DNA of 64,000 bases from Petunia secreta (taxonomy: Eukaryota; Streptophyta; Magnoliopsida; Solanales; Solanaceae), in the NCBI GenBank assembly GCA_029990175.1, contig JARKIP010000005.1:67644501-67708500 (forward strand), written 5' to 3'. This document shows positions 56,743-64,000 of the stretch, piece by piece. Below the pieces are notes generated by a model that did not search any database, had not been told where the DNA came from, and saw only the letters and a list, made by a program, of their open reading frames with translations. The position numbers and the translations under genes were made by a program. Each line of letters opens with the position of its first letter. The first letter of the stretch is position 1.

Positions 56743-59165
56743 CTACTTTTCCGCAACTTCATCAACCCTTCCAGGATCATCAAAATCACTACACTCATTC
56801 TGCTCAACTTTGTGCTTACCATATTTCCACAGTTTAAGAGAATATCTCGCTCGATATGCCTGTATACAAATTTTATCATAATCAATTGGGATGTTTTCAA
56901 TCAGGTACTCTGCATAAACAGCAACAAAGGCTCCACAGTCCCTATAAGAATAGAAACAATAGTGTATAAAAACTTAAACAAATGTTACAATATATTAGAA
57001 AAAGAGTCCTTACGTAGTTTTCTCTTTGGGCACATCTAGCATATACATAATATTAAACGGATCTGTTAAAGCATGTCCATTGTGCAATCCGTCTTGCAAG
57101 ATGATGTCATCCCTCTAAGTATAAAAGTTAGTTGCATTTAACATCAAAGGTAATTGGAAAGCATATGCCATTACTACTTGCTTAACTTCTTGAGCAGCAT
57201 ATGTGTTTTGATCGAAGTCATATACATAGATGCACCTATCACGGAATGAAACCCTCCCTAGCATCCAATGCCACTCCACTAACACATTCATAAGAAGGAG
57301 GACCTCATCAACATTCTTCCATGGTGTGTTACATAAAAGCCTGTGACCAAGGATATACTCATTCAAAGCAAGTTTTATTGCTGCTAGTCTCTGATTCCCT
57401 TCCAAACCTATGGACTTCTTATACAGACTTTGAATGGCATTGTCAAAATAATTGTCTGTTATTGTCATCTTTGCTTTAACTCCATACTTTGTCTTCTTTC
57501 GAAGGTAGTAGAAAATGACATCTATGTGCTGCAAGAGAACTATACTCCATGAGTATACAGTCTAACATTATAGCATACATTATTAATAAAGAAACAAAGC
57601 AGTAGTCTTTTTTAGTTTTTCTAATTTTATTATGAATGGATTGATCAAGGGAGAATGATCACACATTGCAAGACGGTTCATATTCTCATCAATAAACCCC
57701 ATGAAGACAATTCATCATAAACTCAATAAACTAGTATACATGTAAGGCATCCTATATACCAAAAAGTATACAACAGTGGAAATAAACCCAGGAAATCAAT
57801 AAAACTTCAACTCAGCCAAAAAATATACTATATTGACTATACTGTATATGATAAAGGTATGCAATAATAACAATAAACAAAAGTATACACACCACAGGAG
57901 AAAAAAAAGCAGTACTCCTTTTTAACTGCCAAAACCACTCTTTATCTTCTATTGTAGCAACCTTAAAGCTGTATGATGGCTTGAGCATGTCCTCCTCCCG
58001 ATTTCTGTTCAGGTCCTTTTTCATTTTCCTAACAATAGTGTGAATAAAAGCAGTACTAATACTTTCTTCAAATGGGTAGCGTCCATACACAATACTCCCT
58101 TGAGTTGCTCGTCGAACACGTATACCAGATCCCCATTCTGAAATGCGAGGTGACTGTATTAGAGGTATAACTTTTAGTATCCCCGAAGGAGCAATACCCG
58201 TTGTTTCAGACGACACCATACCCGGTGCTGCATACTTCACTATTGCAGGTACTACTATATTCAAAGCAGCAGCATCATAAGCAATACCACTTGCATTGTA
58301 GGCTGGTTGGGTGGAGTACTTGTATACACATAGTTAGAACTTGAAACTGGATCTGCAAACAAGTAACATCAATTGAATCTTCACTTAAATCAAAGTACAC
58401 AGAACTTGATAGTGGATCTATAGAAGATTGCTCCAAATTACTGGGATCAATTGAATCAATTAAATTCACACAGTCGGAACTCGAGAATGGTTATACATTA
58501 TTGTCATACTGGGCAAAACAATCTTGATCTCTACTCATCCATCGGCACAACAATTATATTCATCATTATCCTTGCGATCATCTCTAGTCGTATCCTTAAA
58601 AAAAAGTACAAACCTAAGTATTGTGCCCTAAAAGAATCTGGTAAATACTTAGAGAAATTTTTTTGTCTTGTTGTAAAACAATTAAACAAGTACACTTTTA
58701 TAGTATAAAGACTACCACAATGGTATACAGTAAGAAAATAACTTTTTGTTATTTTTTCCAATAATGGACCTACAATGTTAAGGTGGTATACCATTGACGT
58801 ATACAACATAGTAAAATGGTATGCAACTGTAGATAATAAACCAAAAAAGAAAGTACCTCTGGATACGGCAGAACTTTAGGTTTTCCAAGTGAAGCAACAG
58901 CTGCAAGCATGTCATCAAATTTTACAGCAGCATGTTTCTTTAAGTTTCCCAATTCTTTCTTTATAGATTGAGACCCACTTGCTATCTGATGAAGTAAGTA
59001 GCAAAAATATAATCAGTAAATAATGTATGAAGTGTTAATTAACAAAAATAAAATTTATAAACATACAAGTTTCTTAATTTCTGAAACATTGACGTTGGCA
59101 CCAACTATTTGATCTTTTCCATTATCGTCAACAGGAGGGTTTCTTGCAATTCGTTTGAAATCCAT
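56743..59165 (-). pseudogene. Ulp1 (C48) cysteine protease gene, copy C, lacking DUF1985
   Basis: Minus strand. Exon 1 is 59165-59067 (33 codons, MDFKRIARNPPVDD), exon 2 is 58985-58857 (43 codons, GNLKKHAAVKFDDMLAAV). Middle exons lie in about 58470-57890 (RYPFEESISTAFIHTIVRK, EDKEWFWQLKRSTAFF). The pre-protease domain starts at 57528 (HIDVIFYYLRKK), followed by WHWMLGRVS and YVYDF. The last exon 56941-56743 has DCGAFVAVYAEYLI and ends in an acidic Asp-Pro-rich tail. A TAG at 57115-57117 interrupts the frame inside a conserved segment (FYT, stop, RDDII), and the middle exons change frame once. No DUF1985 exon is present between exons 1 and 2, unlike copies A and B. It is the least damaged copy. 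Confidence 0.7.
57540..57900. repeat. GTATAC-bearing intron of copy C
   Basis: Intron between the pre-protease exon (start 57528) and the exon ending near 57890. It contains several GTATAC words (GAGTATACAGTC, AAAGTATACAACAG, AAAGTATACACACC) and no coding signal. Confidence 0.6.
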
Positions 59166-59559
59166 AAATCAAGATTTTGCACTAATTGGCAGCAAAATTG
59201 TTTTGTCTTTGACCTAATCATGCTAATCAAAGTACACTACCTGAAAGAAATGTAGAATAATTGACAAGTCACGTGGTTTCCTTGTGTTCTATAACACGTA
59301 GCATTAGTAATAGATTCTTTTGTGTGGTGAAATGGTCATTTTTGTTCTACTTATTAAAAATGTGGCTATTTTTAGTTTAGATGTCACCTTACTATACATA
59401 TAGCATAAATATTCCAAACTATTTTTTGTCAAATTATTCTCAATACTGATGCATACAGTAGGCTCATGATGTCGTTTATGATAGACAGGTGCATTTCTTT
59501 TGAGACTGTAAATGTTCATTTCGGACTAAATAAGATGTTATGTTGCTCTAAACACTTTA

Positions 59560-60020
59560 GCAATATAGTTAAAGTGATATACCAACAAACTAAATTGTAC
59601 ACTAAAGCGTATCTAGCAGAGTATTTTTTTGTCAACTTTGTTTGAACATATTGCAACACAAGCGAACTAGTACACTTTTACTTGAGAGTGCTGCTATTGT
59701 ATACAATAGGAAAGTATTAGGGGGTGTATACCTAGTTGCACAAGTCAAAACAGTATACAATTAGGGTACACTACATAGTAGAAAGGTATACAGAACGAAA
59801 TTTGTATACTGTCGTAAGCTGACAATATTTATTGCAGCGACGGTAAAGTTGTCCCACTAGCATTGGTTGCTCTTACTTAACAATTGTATAATATTGCGAA
59901 ATAGCGTATACTACACAGGTAGAGTAATGGAATTTTCAATTCACGTATACCTTTGTAGTATCCAGTATACCTTTCTGGTATACTTCTTTAATTTTGTCCC
60001 AGTATATCCTGGTGGTATAC
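59560..60020. repeat. GTATAC-rich spacer between copies C and D
   Basis: About ten GTATAC words, including CACGTATACCTTTGTAGTATCC and GGTGGTATACAGTC. Same repeat family as 54270-55050. No gene. Confidence 0.75.
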
Positions 60021-60301
60021 AGTCACATATTTTATAAGCCATAAAGCCATAAAACTGGTTTTCAAACATAAAACTAGGAATAAAATAAGTAAGCAAACTT
60101 AAATAAACAAAAATGTTTAATTTATCAAACTACAAGTTGTTAAAGTACAAAAGAGAACCATCAGGGCTGCACTTGATAGTGACATTGATAACATCCATAT
60201 TAACCCAAAACATTCAATAGGATTTAAAAACTAATGCCTACACACTAAATTACTAGTTAAATATACTAATAAGCTAGGTTAGAGTCTTCATTAACACATT
60301 T

Positions 60302-63138
60302 CTACTTCTTGCGTTTTGCTTCATTGACCATCTGTAATCTTGCAGCATTTTGAACAGGATCCTCAGAATTGCTAGGCTCTATTCAGGATCACTTTCTTCA
60401 GGGTTCATGATTTTGTTAGAGCCATACTCCTACAAAAGTGCAACATATCTATACTGAAATCGCTCAATGTTAAAATCATTAGCTTTAATAGGGATTTTCG
60501 CTATGAGGAGCTCTGCAAAACTAGCTAGAAACGCTCCACAATCCCTGCACACATATACATTACACAGAATGTCAAAGCACAAACCTGAATAACCTATTAA
60601 ATAATGTGAATACTATACGTCGGAGAAAGAGTCCTTACGCTAATGACTGGCTTGGAAGATTTTCAACAAATACAACTTTATACGGCTTTGTCAACGTCTG
60701 GCCAATGTGTAAGCCATTGTGCAAAACAATATCGTTCCTCTTATCATAAAATCCAATTTTGCATAGAAATAAAGGAACTACAAAGGCATAAGCCTGGACC
60801 ATCTCTTAAACAACTTTAGATTTCCACCTAGACTGCATCGAGTCATATACAAGGATGGTCCTAGTTCGCAGTGACAATATCAATAGAATCCAATGCGACT
60901 TTTCATGGACATGACCAAAACTGATCACATCATCAACATTATACCATGGAGTGTTGCAATTCAAATGACAACCAGTCATGTACTGCTCAATTACATGTCG
61001 TCCCTCCAGCATTTCCATAGGTTCTGCTCCTTTCAACTGCTGATTAACATTTTGACTGGTGTTGTGAAAATAATAATCAATAATTGTAATCTTTGCTTCA
61101 AGACTATGTTTCATCTTCTTCTGCAGATAGTAGAAGATGACATCTAGATGTTGAATATGATTTGATGAGTTACCACACAAAATGAGAAGCGACAACAATA
61201 TAGTCATAGTTATACAAATAATTAAAAAACAAGAAAATTCTGGAAAAATAAAATCATATACCTGAGAAGACAATGGACATCCATTAGTGTTTATTTCCAA
61301 ACCAATCCTTATCGTTAATCTCGGCAACCACAAAATCAAGAGGCGGATCAAGAATATCATCTGTTTTCTGGCTGTCAAATCAGCAATACATAAAATAAGA
61401 AAGACAAAATATAAAAAAGTAACCACAAAGTGAGCGTATACCAGTAAAGTATACTGTATACTTAAAAGTAATACCAGCTAAGTACAAATACTTACTGTCC
61501 CTTGCGTTTGTGCATTCCTTCAGTCAATGCAACCAAAGGTTCGTCATCACAGTCCGCTGTAATAGACATTTCAAATGGAAACCGTTCGGTCACAATTTGT
61601 TTCTTCTTCTTAGAGAAGTTGCAAGATGAATCTTGGACTGGTGGATCTTTTCTCTTTCCTTGGGTAGAAGTGCAAATTTGGACTTCTAATTTCTCAGTTT
61701 GGTTTGCATAATTCAAAATCTGAAGTTGAGAATCAGTCCAATCTGTAATATCAAAAGGAATATCCTTTGACTCGGGACAGGCACTAGTTGTTTGAACAGT
61801 CTTGGGTGGTGCCTTCTCATTAGGACTACCCGACGTGAGACGGTGGCGCTGAGATTCCGTCAAACTCATGTCAGCAATATCATATGGATGAACTGCTAAT
61901 TTGGGGGGAAACAATACGTGTATCAGTAGGGAGGACTTGACCAATTTCTTCATTAACTAATTTCTTGATAGCATCTGCGTCCTAGAAATAAACAGAAAGT
62001 CTATTATATAAGAATCTGGAAATATACTATACCAAAATAAGAAAAACTACATTTGAATCTGCCACATGCTTATAACCCGCAATCAAATCAATTGCTTTAA
62101 GCACCTCTGCAATTCTCATGTCAATATATTGCTTAATATCAACAACATCAGTCTTTAAGGAAGTAAATTCATCTTGCACCTAAAATAAACAAAAAACATG
62201 TAAAACAACGCCCCCCCCCCCTCCCCGCCCCAAAAAAAAACTAATGAACATACCATTTGCTTTAAATCAGCAAAAGGATCATTTCCAACACCATTGCTTG
62301 ATTGACAAGGCCCTTTTGTACTGCCCTGTCTAACTTTTGGCTTCATGAACAGAAAGGCGAGAATATCTTCAAGTACAATAGATAGAGATATAGTAGTTAT
62401 TTATTAAATTAAACTATAAGTATATAAATGGAACCTCTTCGGTCAGTGGTTGTTGTGTTCTAGTACCAACATCACTAGCTTCAGGAACTGCTTGCTCATT
62501 GTCTGTTTGACCACCAACAGCAGCGCAGTCTTGCTCAGCAACATAAGTACCTTGTGGAAGAGTTTGCTCATTCTGTGTTTTCCCACCAACAGTAGGCAAC
62601 TCTTGTTCAGCATCACCACTAATTTTAGGAACAGGTTGGTCATTCTGTCTTTGTGCACCAGCAGCAGGCAAGTCTTGCTCAGGAACATCAACAAATTCAA
62701 TACCTTCTACGTCTAGCGCTCCCCGCTCAGCATCAGTTGGGACCATGTTTGTTACATTCAACTGTTGCAAACGTATTGACATAAATAAAACTAAAGTACA
62801 TAAAACTTAAATAGATATATACTACAAATTAGATCAGGTATACCATTAATATTTACTTTAAATCAAAAGTATCATTTTTGTGAAAAATAGACCTGTAATA
62901 TTCCATACTAATAATATAGAAGTACATCTTCATAGTAGTATACTAATACAGGGAACTAACTTGATATAATGCAAACAATATAAAGCAACTTTAAAATCAA
63001 AGAAAAATTTACCTTTACCTTAGTCTCATCTTCACTATTTTGGGTTATATGGCTACCACTCGAAAATAAAGGCGAATCCATCTCTAGATCAATATAAAAA
63101 CTTGGAAAATTAGCGGAAGATATTGTTTTACGCCCCAT
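60302..63138 (-). pseudogene. Ulp1 (C48) cysteine protease gene, copy D, lacking DUF1985, disabled
   Basis: ATG at 63138 (MGRKTISSANFPSF), like exon 1 of copy B. The next exon, about 62763-62435, carries LQQLNVTNMVPTDAERGALD, as in copy B after its DUF1985 exon, followed by three degenerate 24-residue repeats (EQDLPAAGAQRQNDQ, EQELPTVGGKTQNEQ, EQDCAAVGGQTDNEQ). 61953-61492 is a long linker exon (ERFPFEMSITADCDDEPLVAL). 61280-60640 holds the pre-protease domain and the motifs SHWILLILS and LVYDS. The end near 60545-60302 has DCGAFLASFAELLI and a Lys-rich tail. An in-frame TAA lies near 60808, with a stop or frameshift near 60390. The DUF1985 exon is missing. Confidence 0.7.
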
Positions 63139-63279
63139 AACTTGAAACCCTAGATTTTGAATTACCCTAGTTTGACAAGAAAAATTCTTCAAATGAAAAT
63201 GAGTACCAAACACGTTGGTCTTTTTGAGTGTTTAAATGTATTTATTTCAGTCAATATAAAATATATTATTATATTTTTA

Positions 63280-63815
63280 GTTAAAGTAGTATACTTTTCT
63301 GCAGAATCATTAAGCTAGTATACCTGTATGGTATACTGCTGTATACAAAGGAAAAATAAGTTTATTATAAACAATCAAGACTGGTATACCATTTGTATCT
63401 AACATACTAAAAGGTTACACACTAAAATACTTTTGGACGGTGTTAGTGATAGTAGATACATTAAATATCATTGTGTCCTATTTATGAAATAAACAAAAAT
63501 GTAGCACGATTTTTGTATATGTGGTAAAATAAAATAATAGAGTTACGAAAGGTAATATATTATCAGATATTACAAAGGTATCAAATAGCAAGGCGGTTTT
63601 TTTAGTTGTATAGCATTGGGGTATATCATATACTAGAAAAGTATACAATACAAGCAAGATTTGATTAGGCAAATATATTGTGACATTTTCAAGTTGTATA
63701 CCATTGGGGTATACTGTATACTACAAAGATATACCATTTGGCATATACCTAATATCAAAAAGCTGTATACCTTTTGGGGTATACAGTATTCTGGGAAGGT
63801 ATACATTGAAAAATA
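63280..63815. repeat. GTATAC-rich flank upstream of copy D
   Basis: At least eleven GTATAC words, with the unit TTGTATACCATTGGGGTATA, CTGTATACTACAAAG and ACCTTTTGGGGTATACAG. The block continues to the window end without a gene. Confidence 0.8.
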
Positions 63816-64000
63816 CATAGTAGATTAATGATAATTGAGATTTGAATAAAGATACACGATGACATCGGAAATCTTCTATAACTGCTCTATGAACAGTATA
63901 CATGACAATAAAAATATTAAAACAACACATGTAACATAAACATACTACTTAACTCAAACAAACATGATAGAACACAACAAACCATAAAACATTTCACATA

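Larger units (their letters stand above)
42257..64000. mobile_element. DUF1985/Ulp1 gene block, probably a large Mutator-type element or a nest of them; right end outside the window
   Basis: The block has a possible left end (GGGTAATTTACACTCTGTAC at 42257), four related gene copies (two rightward, two leftward), a small helical ORF at 55627, and GTATAC-rich introns and spacers throughout. DUF1985 plus Ulp1-like protease genes are known passengers of plant Mutator-like elements. No transposase is visible here and the right end is not in the window, so the element type is an inference. The plus/plus/minus/minus order suggests duplication or nested insertion rather than one simple unit. Confidence 0.5.

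Noticed and set aside
58451..58708. 85-codon plus-strand frame
   Set aside because: Opposite strand of copy C exons and intron; no supporting features.

Overview
This is nuclear DNA of a flowering plant: AT-rich, intron-bearing genes with GT/AG splice sites, and many nested plant transposable elements. A SINE-like 3' end at about 42.0 kb resembles one I associate with Solanaceae, so a nightshade-family genome is my best guess (moderate confidence). No rRNA, tRNA, CRISPR or prokaryotic feature was seen.

Layout. (1) 0.03-11.5 kb: a complete, recently inserted Athila-type Ty3/gypsy LTR retrotransposon on the minus strand. It has two ~1.6-kb LTRs, a tRNA-Asp primer site, polypurine tracts and a CCAAA target duplication. 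Its gag, protease, RT-RNase H and integrase frames are interrupted. (2) 11.5-13.5 kb: older non-coding sequence, possibly an LTR of another element. (3) 13.5-19.3 kb: a decayed Mutator-like element (MULE-1) with ~250-bp terminal inverted repeats, a broken transposase, a small helical ORF, and a broken GRF zinc-finger/membrane-anchor gene. (4) 20.37-30.11 kb: MULE-2, ~9.7 kb, flanked by a perfect 10-bp direct repeat. It carries four apparently intact genes: a 776-aa transposase, an 82-aa helical protein, a 147-aa GRF zinc-finger/coiled-coil/membrane-anchor protein, and a spliced 770-aa DUF1985 protein. A perfect 165-bp tandem repeat lies inside it. (5) 31.5-39.6 kb, minus strand: the one clear host gene, a complete ten-exon POT1 telomere-end-binding protein gene (463 aa by my splice model). 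A truncated LINE and SINE-like repeats sit in its introns and a MITE sits in its promoter. (6) 39.9-42.25 kb: intergenic sequence with an inverted-repeat element carrying a SINE fragment. (7) 42.26-64 kb (right end outside the window): a block with four damaged copies of a DUF1985/Ulp1-type cysteine protease gene, two rightward then two leftward, plus a third small helical ORF. The introns and spacers of this block are saturated with the palindrome GTATAC.

Common theme. The three MULE-type regions share accessory genes. Each has a small TATA-promoted helical ORF. Two have a GRF zinc-finger/membrane protein. Two have DUF1985, with or without the Ulp1 protease. I read this as a modular accessory gene set travelling with Mutator-like transposases. 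The families are my recognition from sequence; no database search was possible.
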